A DNA stretch of 64,000 bases from the NCBI RefSeq assembly GCF_001006325.2, contig NZ_LBIA02000001.1, forward strand, positions 4,279,501 to 4,343,500, written 5' to 3'. This document shows, in pieces, positions 9,338 to 18,019 of this stretch. Below the pieces are notes generated by a model, which did not search any database, was not told the origin of the DNA, and saw nothing but the letters and a program-made list of their open reading frames with translations. Position 1 is the stretch's first letter, and each line of letters starts with the position of its first letter. A program made the translations under genes and the position numbers. This DNA comes from Afipia massiliensis (GTDB lineage Bacteria; Pseudomonadota; Alphaproteobacteria; Rhizobiales; Xanthobacteraceae).

Positions 9338-10906
9338 CTACAGTGACGCTGTTTCGCCCTGGACCATTGTGCGATCAGCGATACGCCTTGTTTTCAACTC
9401 GCTGCCATTCTTCTTGGCCGCCCTCGCCGTTTGTCCGAGAACGGCGACCAATGCCGCATTGACCTCCTCGATACGGCCAAGCTTGATCAGAATCCCTGCG
9501 AGGTTTTTGAAGGTATCAGGCAGATCCGGCCTCAGCCGGATAACCTCGCGATAGGCGTGGGCTGCATCCAGATACTGTTCCAGCGCTTCGCATGATTGCG
9601 CGAGACAGAGCCACGACTTGTAAGCATCTGGCCTGATCGTGCTCAGAGTCTTGAAAAGCCGCTTTGCTGCGATATGATCGCCCTTGTTGGTAAAGAGCTG
9701 GCCAAGCCGATGGATCGCATCAGCATTCTTCGGCTGGACGTTAAGCACTTCACGGTATCCGCGTTCGGCTTCCACGAGTTTGCCGGCCTGATGGAGTCCG
9801 GTCGCCTGCTCCAGAACCTCAGGGACGGTTCGCGGATCGATTTTCCCGCCGAGGTTCCGTCCATTCTTCGTCCCGACCACGGTGCAACGAATCCGGCGCT
9901 CCTTCACACCGAATGAATACTTGTAAGGCTCGTTGCCGCGAAGGAAATCGTACTCAGTAAAACCGTTGGCAATAGCGTAACGAATGCTGTGCGCGTGGAG
10001 GATGACACCCGGAGGCAGACCGTCGAAAGTTTCATCGCGTCCCGTCATGTAGAACAGGAATGAACGCTTGCGCGAATCCATGAGCGTGGCGAGCGCTGCC
10101 AGTGGGCGGTCTTCTTTCCAAAGCGTCGGGAGATACAGCAGGTCCGCGTGGAAGCTGCGCGTCAGCATCGCCCGATTTGAGCGCACCAGCGTTTGAGTGA
10201 GATCGCCTTTCCGCGGCTTCCATTTCGTCTCCCAGAACTGGAGGAGCGTATTGAGATCCCGCTCGATGGTTTCAGGTGTCGCCACAGTGATACGATATTC
10301 ACCCGTCGCATCGACCTGCCTGAGCAACCGCCTGATTTTCTGCCTGGTATTCGTGCTCAATGTCTCGAGATACAAATCCCAGTCCGGCGGAAGCACTGCG
10401 AATGGGCACAGACTGTTGTCAATGCCATCGACTTTTCCGACGCGACTTGTCTCGCTTGTCTGAAAGTTCGCTTTTGGAAAATGCGCCAGCAGAAGACGCA
10501 TCCTGGATTCCGAAACACGGAAGTTCTCGAAGTTCAGACGCGACCAGTTCAACTGCTTCACGTATCTGGCGAACGCCGGTATCGCCAAATGCTCCGCGCC
10601 CGGTGCACACAGGAAGCCCGTATAATCCGCCGCGAAGTTCCCGGCCATATTCAGCTCATTGTGGATACGCCCGTTCTCCGTCCTGGTTTGAATCCGCATC
10701 GGAAGAAAGGCGACATACGGCCCGTCCGCCTTGTTATCCATCTTCGCCGCAAGAACGAACCACGGACCGGCGACTTGCCTGAGCCAACCCGAGAGCCATT
10801 TCCATGACATGAAGAGCTGCGCATCCGGATCCGCATCATAAATGGCGTTCCAGTTGTCCTCGACCTTCGCCAGATCGGTCAATGTATCGATGACTTCGAT
10901 GCGCAT
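9338..10906 (-). CDS. CelD/BioF2-like GNAT acyltransferase fused to TPR repeats
   Basis: 522 residues. The first two thirds resemble the BioF2-like/CelD acetyltransferase family (Acetyltransf_6), including 'LSTNTRQKIRRLLRQV' and the GNAT-like 'GLPPGVILHAHSIRYAIANG' followed by 'YDFLRGNEPYKYSFGV'. The last 140 residues are tetratricopeptide repeats ('IHRLGQLFTNKGDHIAAKRL', 'AAHAYREVIRLRPDLPDTFK'). It lies 36 bp upstream of the FecR-protein gene and 81 bp downstream of the HlyD gene, so it belongs to the secretion operon. It may acylate a secreted protein or a surface glycan, with the TPR part acting as a docking module; that is inference. Confidence 0.78.
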   Translation of the reverse strand: MRIEVIDTLTDLAKVEDNWNAIYDADPDAQLFMSWKWLSGWLRQVAGPWFVLAAKMDNKADGPYVAFLPMRIQTRTENGRIHNELNMAGNFAADYTGFLCAPGAEHLAIPAFARYVKQLNWSRLNFENFRVSESRMRLLLAHFPKANFQTSETSRVGKVDGIDNSLCPFAVLPPDWDLYLETLSTNTRQKIRRLLRQVDATGEYRITVATPETIERDLNTLLQFWETKWKPRKGDLTQTLVRSNRAMLTRSFHADLLYLPTLWKEDRPLAALATLMDSRKRSFLFYMTGRDETFDGLPPGVILHAHSIRYAIANGFTEYDFLRGNEPYKYSFGVKERRIRCTVVGTKNGRNLGGKIDPRTVPEVLEQATGLHQAGKLVEAERGYREVLNVQPKNADAIHRLGQLFTNKGDHIAAKRLFKTLSTIRPDAYKSWLCLAQSCEALEQYLDAAHAYREVIRLRPDLPDTFKNLAGILIKLGRIEEVNAALVAVLGQTARAAKKNGSELKTRRIADRTMVQGETASL

Positions 10907-10987
10907 CTCATCACCTCGCTTGCGGGTTCATGTCTCGGCGTTTCTGCTCGATTCTTGCAAACTCTTCCTCTCGGCCCTGCGGCTTAT

Positions 10988-12346
10988 TCATCGCTCGCGG
11001 AAAGCCCGCAGCATGCTGTCGTGTATCGGCTTTACGATGTACTGAAAGAACGTCCGTTCCGATGTCTTGATGTATACTTCTGCTGGCATACCGGGCGTGG
11101 GGCTGAAGCCGGGAATAGTTGCAGCCTCCACGGTGCTCAGCTTGACGCGAACGATGTAAATGTCCGTCGGCCCCACTTGCTGCGATTTACGCTCATCAGC
11201 CAGCGCATCGGCGGAGAGATAGATAACCTCCCCTGAAATCATCGGCGTGATGCGCTGATTCAGCGCCGTCAGACGAACCGTCGCATGCTGACCATGCTTC
11301 ACGTTGTCGATGTCCTGCGGACGCACGCGCGCTTCAATGATAAGTTCATCCTTGAGCGGCAGAATCTCCATGATGTTCTTTCCAGCCTCGATCACTCCGC
11401 CTTGCGTGTGGTACCTGAGCTTGACGACGACTCCCCTGACGGGGGCCGTGATGCGAATGCGATCGAGAACGCCCTTGGCACTGAGCATTCGTTCGCGCAC
11501 ATCGACCAGCTCTCCGCGGACCTCATGCATCTGCTCGACCGCGGTCTTGATTGCGGCTTTCTTGACGCCATTGATCTGTTCGAGCGCCCTCGCGATGCGC
11601 TCCTTCGCATCTCCAATATCGCCCATGATCCGGCCAACCTCTCCTTCGAGGTTTGCCTGCGTACGCTGCAGGATCAGAAGTTCAGGCTTTCGAACCAACC
11701 CTGTCCTGAGCAGATGCTCCTTTGTTTCGACTTCTTCCTCGATAAACTTGATCTGGCGTCGAACGCCATCCAACTGAATCCTTGATCCCTGAATACGCTC
11801 ATTCAGCGCGTTGATGCCCTCGTTGATGCCGGCAATGTCACTGTTCATATTGTTTCGCCGGGCGGTGAATGTCAGTCTTTGACTTTCGAGAATTTCCTTT
11901 ACTTCAGGACTATCGGAACCTGTCAGTTCTTCCGGAAACGTTATCTCCGGCTGCTCGCGCATTTCAGCGTGCAGCCGGGCGTCGATCGCGGTCAATCGCG
12001 TGCGTCGCAGGAACAGCCGGCGCAGTTCGGTGTTCGGGGCGGTGCTGTCCAGTTCAACCAGAAGCTGCCCCTGTTCGACCACGTCGCCTTCACGCACATG
12101 GATCTCGCGAATGACACCGCCTTCAAGATGCTGGATGATCTTGTTCTGCCCTGTCGCAACGAAGACGCCAGATGCAACCACCGCGCCGGCTATGGGCGCC
12201 GTGTTGCCCCACACGCCAAAACCCATCACCATGCCGGCCATCACGACAACGCCCGCAATAGTCGGAAACCGCGTCGAGCGCGGGAGCGAGTCATACCAAG
12301 TCACATCGGCAACAGGTGCTTTCGCAGTGAGTTCTTTGCCAGACAT
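10988..12346 (-). CDS. HlyD-family periplasmic adaptor of type I secretion
   Basis: 452 residues. An N-terminal cytoplasmic stretch and one membrane segment (about 29-50) are followed by a lipoyl half-motif ('IIQHLEGGVIREIHVREGD'), a long coiled-coil hairpin (about 110-290), the second lipoyl half ('RITAPVRGVVVKLRYHT') and a beta-barrel. This is the PrtE/PrsE/HlyD plan: the protein bridges the inner-membrane ABC exporter and an outer-membrane TolC channel. It lies 65 bp downstream of the exporter gene. No tolC-like gene is in the window, so the outer-membrane partner must be encoded elsewhere. Confidence 0.92.
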   Translation of the reverse strand: MSGKELTAKAPVADVTWYDSLPRSTRFPTIAGVVVMAGMVMGFGVWGNTAPIAGAVVASGVFVATGQNKIIQHLEGGVIREIHVREGDVVEQGQLLVELDSTAPNTELRRLFLRRTRLTAIDARLHAEMREQPEITFPEELTGSDSPEVKEILESQRLTFTARRNNMNSDIAGINEGINALNERIQGSRIQLDGVRRQIKFIEEEVETKEHLLRTGLVRKPELLILQRTQANLEGEVGRIMGDIGDAKERIARALEQINGVKKAAIKTAVEQMHEVRGELVDVRERMLSAKGVLDRIRITAPVRGVVVKLRYHTQGGVIEAGKNIMEILPLKDELIIEARVRPQDIDNVKHGQHATVRLTALNQRITPMISGEVIYLSADALADERKSQQVGPTDIYIVRVKLSTVEAATIPGFSPTPGMPAEVYIKTSERTFFQYIVKPIHDSMLRAFRER

Positions 12347-12411
12347 CTCGATACCTCGATGATCAGCTCGCTCGCTTCAAGTACGCCACAATCCCTGGAA
12401 TCGCATTTTCA

Positions 12412-14586
12412 CTAAGAGTTCAGCATCGGCGGCCCATCGCCCGGGCCACCGGATCCATTCGGCTTCCGTCCGGTAATCATCGGAATGATGTCGTCGCGGG
12501 TGCCAAACGCCTTGACCGACCCGTTATGGAGAATCATGATCTTGTCGACGCTTCTCAGCAGCGCGGCGCGCTGCGTAATGGTCACGACGGTGATCCGCTT
12601 CTCTTTTGCACGAATGAGCGCCCTGGCGAGCGCACGCTCGCCGTTGGCATCGAGATTTGAATTGGGTTCATCAAGCACCATGAGCCGCGGATTACCGTAG
12701 AATGCGCGTGCCAGCCCGATCCGCTGCCTCTGTCCACCCGACAATGGGCTCCCGTCCATGCCAACGACGGTTTCATAGCCTTGAGCGAAGTTTGATATCA
12801 TCTCGTGAACGTCGGCGGTTTCGGCGGCGTCGAATATGTCCTCGTCGATGGCATCCTGGCGCATGCGCGCGATGTTCGCTTTGATCGAGGCTGGAAAGAG
12901 CTGAACGTCCTGAGGCAGGTAACCGACGCTTTCGCCGAATTGGCGGGTGTCCCAGTTGCGGAGATCCATCATGTCGAGCCGCACGTTACCCGCCGTTGGA
13001 ATGATGGAGCCAACGAGCATGCGTGCGAGCATCGTCTTTCCCGTCCCGGAATCGCCCACGATTGCCAGTGATTCGCCTGGCTCCAGCTGGAAGCTGATGC
13101 CATTCAGGATGACCTTCTTGGTTGGCGGAGGGACGTAGAGAATTCGCTCCACGCTCAGGTGCCCCTGGGGGCGCGGTAAACGTAGTCGATCAAAATTCAA
13201 CGGCGAATTTTTCAGGAGCGTTTTCACGCGCCCGTAAGCCGACCGCGCCTGGACGAATCCGCGCCAACCTTCGATTGTGCCTTCCAGCGGAGCCAGCGCC
13301 CTGCTCGCCACGATTGAAGCAGCGATGATCATGCCGCTCGTCAATTGGCTTTCCAGCGCAAGCCACGCACCCCAGCCCAGGATGGCGATTTGGGTACATA
13401 GACGCAGGAATTTGGATATTCCGGTCATGATGATGTTGAGGTCTTGCCCGGCGACCTGTGCCTTTAGCGACTCGACGGTTTCGTGCCCCCAGACCTGAAC
13501 GCCCTCCGGAATCATTCCCATGGCGTTGATGACCTGTGCATTGCGCGCCATCGATTCGGCTTGGAGATTGGCGCGGGTCCCGTATGCGTTCGCGCGCGTG
13601 AATGGAACCGCGGTGACTCTTTGATTGAGCAACGCGACGCCCATCAACACCACTCCGGACGACAGAACGATCAGGCCGAGGTGCGGATGAATAAGAAACA
13701 CAACCGCAAAGTAGACGGGGGCGACCGGCGCATCGAACATCGTAAGCAGGACAGGACCGGTGATAAACGCGCGCAGATGCTGAAGGTCCGCCAGTGTCTG
13801 AAATTCACGGATCGATCCACCTTGCGCAGCTTTTGCGGCCGCGCTGAGGACAGGTCCGCCCAGCTTGGCTTCCGTCTCGACGGCAACCCGCATCAAGATG
13901 ACGCGCCGCATCATGTCCATCAGGACGTGCGCAGCTATCGCAACGACGACAATTATCGTTAGCATAACGAGCGTATCCGTGCTCCGGCTCGTCATCACCC
14001 GATCCGACATGTTGAAGAGATAGACCGGAATCGCCAGAACCAGGAGATTGACGGCAACAGAGAAGATTCCAACGGTCACAAGATTGCGCCGAGCATTGGC
14101 AAGCCCCTTGCCCAGCACGTCGCGGAATTCATTGTCGCTCGAGCGTTTGTGCAGCGGCTGGGAACCCCCGCCGCCACCACCGCCGCCTCCACTGCCATTG
14201 GGAGGAGTACCGCCGCCGCCCGTCGCAACCGCCGGAACCGAAGCGCTGTCGCCGGCTGGGCCACTTTTTTCCGACGCTCGCCCCTCGATTTCTGGATGCG
14301 GAGGATTTTTCGCTGTCTCGGGTAGCGGAGAAGCATCTGACCGCCTGGCGGTGCCGTCCGCAGCCACCAAAACCTGTTGAATTGCGGCGGCCGTGCCGGC
14401 TTGATTCCCTCCCGGCGTTGCAGCTTCAGGAGGGATCACCGGCGATGGATGATTGTCAGACGCATCGTCATGCCGGAGCGGAAACGGAACAATCTCGGCA
14501 GAATACAGTTTTGCGCGCTCTTCATCAGTCAATTGCGCAAGCGAACGATCCTCGTCGTCAAATTCGTTGTCGCTGCCCCGGGTCAT
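12412..14586 (-). CDS. Type I secretion ABC transporter (PrtD/HlyB-like) with altered switch residue
   Basis: 724 residues. Residues 1-150 are predicted disordered and include an eleven-residue poly-Gly stretch; the tag 'SDNEF' occurs at 5-9 and again at 150-154. The membrane domain spans about 165-440 and the nucleotide-binding domain 475-705. Seen are Walker A 'GDSGTGKT' (511-518), Q-loop 'YLPQD', signature 'LSGGQ' (615-619) and Walker B 'MVLDEPNSNLD'. There is no N-terminal C39 peptidase. The switch (H-loop) position reads 'TITQRAALL', with Gln672 where the family normally has His; this may slow hydrolysis or alter its coupling. It exports substrates in one step with the HlyD protein encoded downstream. 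Confidence 0.92.
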   Translation of the reverse strand: MTRGSDNEFDDEDRSLAQLTDEERAKLYSAEIVPFPLRHDDASDNHPSPVIPPEAATPGGNQAGTAAAIQQVLVAADGTARRSDASPLPETAKNPPHPEIEGRASEKSGPAGDSASVPAVATGGGGTPPNGSGGGGGGGGGSQPLHKRSSDNEFRDVLGKGLANARRNLVTVGIFSVAVNLLVLAIPVYLFNMSDRVMTSRSTDTLVMLTIIVVVAIAAHVLMDMMRRVILMRVAVETEAKLGGPVLSAAAKAAQGGSIREFQTLADLQHLRAFITGPVLLTMFDAPVAPVYFAVVFLIHPHLGLIVLSSGVVLMGVALLNQRVTAVPFTRANAYGTRANLQAESMARNAQVINAMGMIPEGVQVWGHETVESLKAQVAGQDLNIIMTGISKFLRLCTQIAILGWGAWLALESQLTSGMIIAASIVASRALAPLEGTIEGWRGFVQARSAYGRVKTLLKNSPLNFDRLRLPRPQGHLSVERILYVPPPTKKVILNGISFQLEPGESLAIVGDSGTGKTMLARMLVGSIIPTAGNVRLDMMDLRNWDTRQFGESVGYLPQDVQLFPASIKANIARMRQDAIDEDIFDAAETADVHEMISNFAQGYETVVGMDGSPLSGGQRQRIGLARAFYGNPRLMVLDEPNSNLDANGERALARALIRAKEKRITVVTITQRAALLRSVDKIMILHNGSVKAFGTRDDIIPMITGRKPNGSGGPGDGPPMLNS

Positions 14587-14646
14587 TCCCCCAACCTCCG
14601 CCGTCCATTACTTCAGTTCAAGGTTCGCGCTTTTTTGGTTCGGCCA

Positions 14647-16584
14647 TCAGTGCATGACGCTTGCAACAGGATCCTCATAAGCAGGCGCGGTTGCTACCGG
14701 TTGCACCGCCGGCGCTTCCTCCGGGCCATCGTCGATGAAAGCGATAAGCTCCGGGACCAGCGACTCCACATCACCGGCAAGCACATGATCATCGTCCGTC
14801 GCCACCAAATTGGCCTGCACGAGAATCGTGTCCCCATACACCTCGCCGTTGACGTAGGTGTTCGTCGCGCCGACATCGACAATCGCAGCATCGTTGGTGA
14901 GAAGGTTCTTGCCGCTTGTCACCGACTGTGCGTCGGCGCCGTCTGGATCAAGAGCCAAGGCAGCCGCCGAGAGCGGATCGAGGAACTGCATAACGATGTT
15001 CACGTCAGTGATGACGTTGGTCTGCCAGATCGCGTTGACGTCGTAATAGTCGCCCGTGATGTACAACACGTTGAAAACGCCGCCGGAACCATCAACGAAT
15101 TTGCCATAGGAGGGATCGAGAGTGGTCGAACCGTTTTCGATCGCGGTGACAAGGCTATTCAGGTTGTTATTCATCGGAAGGAAATTGTCGTCGCCATAGC
15201 TCGCGATTGTCGCCGTATTGGTCAGCTCGTTCTGGCCCGACACGACAGACTGCGACGGGTCGCCGCCGTCCGCGAACATCTTGATCAGGTCGTTGTTCAA
15301 CAAGATATTATTCTGAAAGATCACATTCATGCCGTGATAAGCACCGGCGACGATGATCAGATCGTAATGAATCGTTCCGTCGAACAACGCGATCAGGTTA
15401 CCCTGCTCGTTCCCGCCGCTATATAACTCATAGTGAGTGTCCGCGCTCTTCTGAACCACGATGTCGTTGTCGGACAGATAGTTCATCTGCACAATCGCGT
15501 GCACACTGTAGTAGTTGCCGTCCACCACATCGACGTTCCATTGCGGTCCGGCGAATGCCGCTTTCAACTCGGCATAGATCCCGGGTTTCTGAATGAAATC
15601 GGCAATGTTGTCGGTCTTGTTGCCACCCTCCACGACAGGAAGCGCGGCGCCTCCAGCCATCTCGATTTGGTCCTGATCCATGATGGAGTTGGTCTGGAAG
15701 ATCGCGTTTGTCTTGAAGTAATCGCCCATCACGATCATGGAGCGCCCGGATTCGCTCAGATCGACTATCAAGCTGGCGTTCCAGCTGTCGTTGGCTCCGG
15801 TTTCGGCCCATTGCCCGAGACCGTTACCGAGATCGGGCGCGGGTACGGGGTCCGGAAGCGGCGTCTCGGCCGGCGGCTCAGGCCGAGGCGTTTGAAGCTC
15901 ACCGTTCAGATAGTAACCAGGCTCGACTGAATGCGCGCCTGGTGCACCGTCCCGAGAGGCGAAGTCCGCATCATAGTCCTGGACGAATTCTGCCGCGCCT
16001 GCCGTGCTCTGCGGAATCAGCCATTCATTCGGAATATGTTCGCTTGCGCTCTCCGCCATCTTCTGAAGGATAGCTTCGGTATCGGATGCAATACGCGCGA
16101 CATCGCAAGCGATGTCGTCGGCGCTGCCGCCGACGAGGATGCTGTCGCCATCCGACATGAAATTGTACTGACGAATCTGGACCAGGCTCTGCTCGCCGCC
16201 CTCCTGATACTGAACCGTAATCTTGAATTCGGATCCACCGCCGCCTCCACCTGACGCTCCGGGAAACAGGAACGGCGGGAGCCGGTCGGACAGATTGAAA
16301 TCCAGATCCGGCCTTGGCGCTGCCGGGCTCAATGACTTGATCGGGAGGATCCGGGGATGGTGCAGTTCTTCAAACGGTCCAATGAACGGACCAGGCAAAC
16401 CGTGGCTGTCGAGAGGATTGAAATCCGGGTTGCTTCCGTAATTGGGGCGCGGCGTGATGTAATCATCTTGCAAGTTGCGGAAGGCTGACTCGTCGTAGCC
16501 GATGCGGTCCCGCGCAATGTCATTTATGATCTGAAAATAGCCCGCGAAATGCCAGACTACTTCGGTTACGCCGCCAGGCACCAT
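14647..16584 (-). CDS. Repeat protein, candidate non-RTX type I secretion substrate
   Basis: 645 residues, no Sec signal, acidic and rich in Asn, Asp and Gly. After a Pro-rich and poly-Gly N-terminus it carries a degenerate repeat of the form GxYYxxNAIxQxNxxxDxDxI, best seen at about 284-311, 353-378, 410-437 and 507-533, with weaker copies at 132-150 and 577-602. Most copies are followed by an SGxNxLTNxAxI-like segment, as in 'VVSGQNELTNTATI' and 'SVTSGKNLLTNDAAI'. Regularly spaced Asn and Gln recall beta-solenoid or curli-type repeats, but no known family could be named. It lies 60 bp upstream of the exporter gene, so it is the most likely cargo. The start at 16584 follows a GGAG-type site. 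Confidence 0.75.
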   Translation of the reverse strand: MVPGGVTEVVWHFAGYFQIINDIARDRIGYDESAFRNLQDDYITPRPNYGSNPDFNPLDSHGLPGPFIGPFEELHHPRILPIKSLSPAAPRPDLDFNLSDRLPPFLFPGASGGGGGGSEFKITVQYQEGGEQSLVQIRQYNFMSDGDSILVGGSADDIACDVARIASDTEAILQKMAESASEHIPNEWLIPQSTAGAAEFVQDYDADFASRDGAPGAHSVEPGYYLNGELQTPRPEPPAETPLPDPVPAPDLGNGLGQWAETGANDSWNASLIVDLSESGRSMIVMGDYFKTNAIFQTNSIMDQDQIEMAGGAALPVVEGGNKTDNIADFIQKPGIYAELKAAFAGPQWNVDVVDGNYYSVHAIVQMNYLSDNDIVVQKSADTHYELYSGGNEQGNLIALFDGTIHYDLIIVAGAYHGMNVIFQNNILLNNDLIKMFADGGDPSQSVVSGQNELTNTATIASYGDDNFLPMNNNLNSLVTAIENGSTTLDPSYGKFVDGSGGVFNVLYITGDYYDVNAIWQTNVITDVNIVMQFLDPLSAAALALDPDGADAQSVTSGKNLLTNDAAIVDVGATNTYVNGEVYGDTILVQANLVATDDDHVLAGDVESLVPELIAFIDDGPEEAPAVQPVATAPAYEDPVASVMH

Positions 16585-16666
16585 GGGAGCCTCCTGTGTC
16601 AGGCTCGGGAATCAACGATCCCCGGGGCTATTCACGACAGCCGGTCAATTAGCTTGACAGGAAAGA

Positions 16667-16690
16667 CCCGCGCGGCTGACGCCGCGCGGG
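16667..16690 (-). terminator. Rho-independent terminator after the low-complexity gene
   Basis: A perfect ten-base stem, CCCGCGCGGC and GCCGCGCGGG, with a four-base loop. It lies nine bases past the stop codon at 16700, and TCTTTCC follows on the minus strand. It would separate the low-complexity gene from the secretion genes downstream or attenuate read-through into them. Confidence 0.75.
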
Positions 16691-16699
16691 CCATTGGGA

Positions 16700-17533
16700 T
16701 TAACTCAGACTGTGATCGTCGTTCAGATCGCGTCCAGCCACAGTCATCTCGATGCTGTTGAACTGGATGTTCGCACCCTGCGTGATGGTCTGGTTGAATG
16801 CGTCCTGCGAGATGGCCGCATCCGCGCTTGCCGCAACGCCACTGGCAGCGTTTCCGGTGATGTCGCCGATCTTCGAATCGATCTTGGGATCGCCACCATA
16901 GGCCTTCGCGTCGATACTGAAGCTACCGCCATGATACGAAACCTTGGCATCGGTCAGGTAGTCCGCATCGATCATGTTGTTCACTTGATCGATATTGAAC
17001 TGGTTACCGCTGCCGAGCTTCTGATCGACCACGTCCGGCATGATCACCGAACCGAGGACATTGTGGAGATTCGAAATATCGATAACCGGACTGCTGAGCC
17101 CATCGGCCTTGAGGTCAAGATCAATCTTGACGTCAACTGCGACATTGACCTTGTTGTCGATGGTATTTGAGATCTTGTTATCGACCTTGTTGTCAAGGCT
17201 GTTGTCAACCTTGTTATCGACCTTGTTGTCGACCTTGTTCTCGTTCCAGTTGCTGTTCTTGTTGTCGTTGCTGTTCTTGTTGTCGTTGCTGTTCTTGTTA
17301 TCGTTGCTGTTCTTGTTGTCGCTCTTGGAGTCGAGCGACTGAACAGCGATCTGTGCCTGGGCCTGACCCTGGCCTTGGCCCTGACCCTGACCCTGAAGCT
17401 GAGCCTGAAGCTGAGCCTGCAAATTGGCCTGCTTCTGATCCTGGTTCTGGTCTTGCTTCTGGTCTTGCTTCTGGTCTTGCTTCGGGTCGTGCTTCGGGTC
17501 GGGACGTGGATGTGGTGTGTTGTTGGTGGGCAT
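16700..17533 (-). CDS. Q/N/D/K low-complexity protein, candidate secreted partner
   Basis: 277 residues. The first half is extreme low complexity: Gln/Asp/Lys alternations, Gln-Leu/Ala and Gln-Gly alternations, four copies of the seven-residue unit NKNSNDN, then a run of NKVD-type four-residue units. The second half is ordinary sequence with short beta-like segments ('SGNQFNIDQVNNMIDADYL', 'TQGANIQFNSIEMTV'). The start at 17533 is chosen for its AGGAG about six bases upstream; an earlier ATG at 17560 has none. There is no signal peptide. It precedes the secretion genes and is followed by a strong terminator, so it may be made at higher level than them. No family recognised; a surface or matrix protein is a guess. 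Confidence 0.75.
   Translation of the reverse strand: MPTNNTPHPRPDPKHDPKQDQKQDQKQDQNQDQKQANLQAQLQAQLQGQGQGQGQGQAQAQIAVQSLDSKSDNKNSNDNKNSNDNKNSNDNKNSNWNENKVDNKVDNKVDNSLDNKVDNKISNTIDNKVNVAVDVKIDLDLKADGLSSPVIDISNLHNVLGSVIMPDVVDQKLGSGNQFNIDQVNNMIDADYLTDAKVSYHGGSFSIDAKAYGGDPKIDSKIGDITGNAASGVAASADAAISQDAFNQTITQGANIQFNSIEMTVAGRDLNDDHSLS
17250..17321. repeat. 21-bp in-frame tandem repeats
   Basis: About three and a half tandem copies of a 21-bp unit encoding NKNSNDN on the minus strand, with 12-bp NKVD-coding units alongside (about 17190-17250). Near-identity at the DNA level suggests recent slippage expansion and possible length variation between strains. Confidence 0.8.
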
Positions 17534-18019
17534 GACGAACTCCTGTCCGTTAAGGAGCATCGCCGTCGCCTCGAAAATCGCTGATCTTCTGCGTCTGCGA
17601 TTGTCTACGCGCTACGATGCCGTTGATGTCGGACCTTCCGACTGCGGTCCCCTCGCAATTGTTTGCGAGACTCCGCATCGTCAGCGTTGCTTATGTGGAA
17701 GTCAGGGAATAGCCGCACATTCGGGCATCGCCCGCAGCCTTAGGCATTAGGACGGGGAGCAGCCGCCTGATGCTTTTGAGATAAGCCATCCGCCATATGA
17801 TCGGCGCGCTAATCCTTTCGGTTAGCTTGACTCTCCAAACGCGGCAGGATTTTGGAAGTTGCAACCTGTTGTGATGCTGTTGGTGTGCAGCACCATTGGC
17901 GCTTCGGGAGCTTACCATGCCGCCTGCCGGAAGGTGCGACGAAGTGAATTGTTCGGCAGCTTATCCACTGGAGATCATTTCCGAAGGACCTGCGGGGCCG
18001 ATCGCATAGTTCTGCTCGG
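17534..18019. other. Intergenic region upstream of the secretion locus
   Basis: About 490 bp with no supported gene. It should contain the promoter for the leftward low-complexity and secretion genes and the 3' end of the gene at 18020. No clear palindrome or sigma consensus stood out. Confidence 0.45.

Noticed and set aside
17190-17330. Regular short repeats resembling a CRISPR array
   Set aside because: Units are 21 and 12 bp without spacers, in frame, and encode the low-complexity protein.
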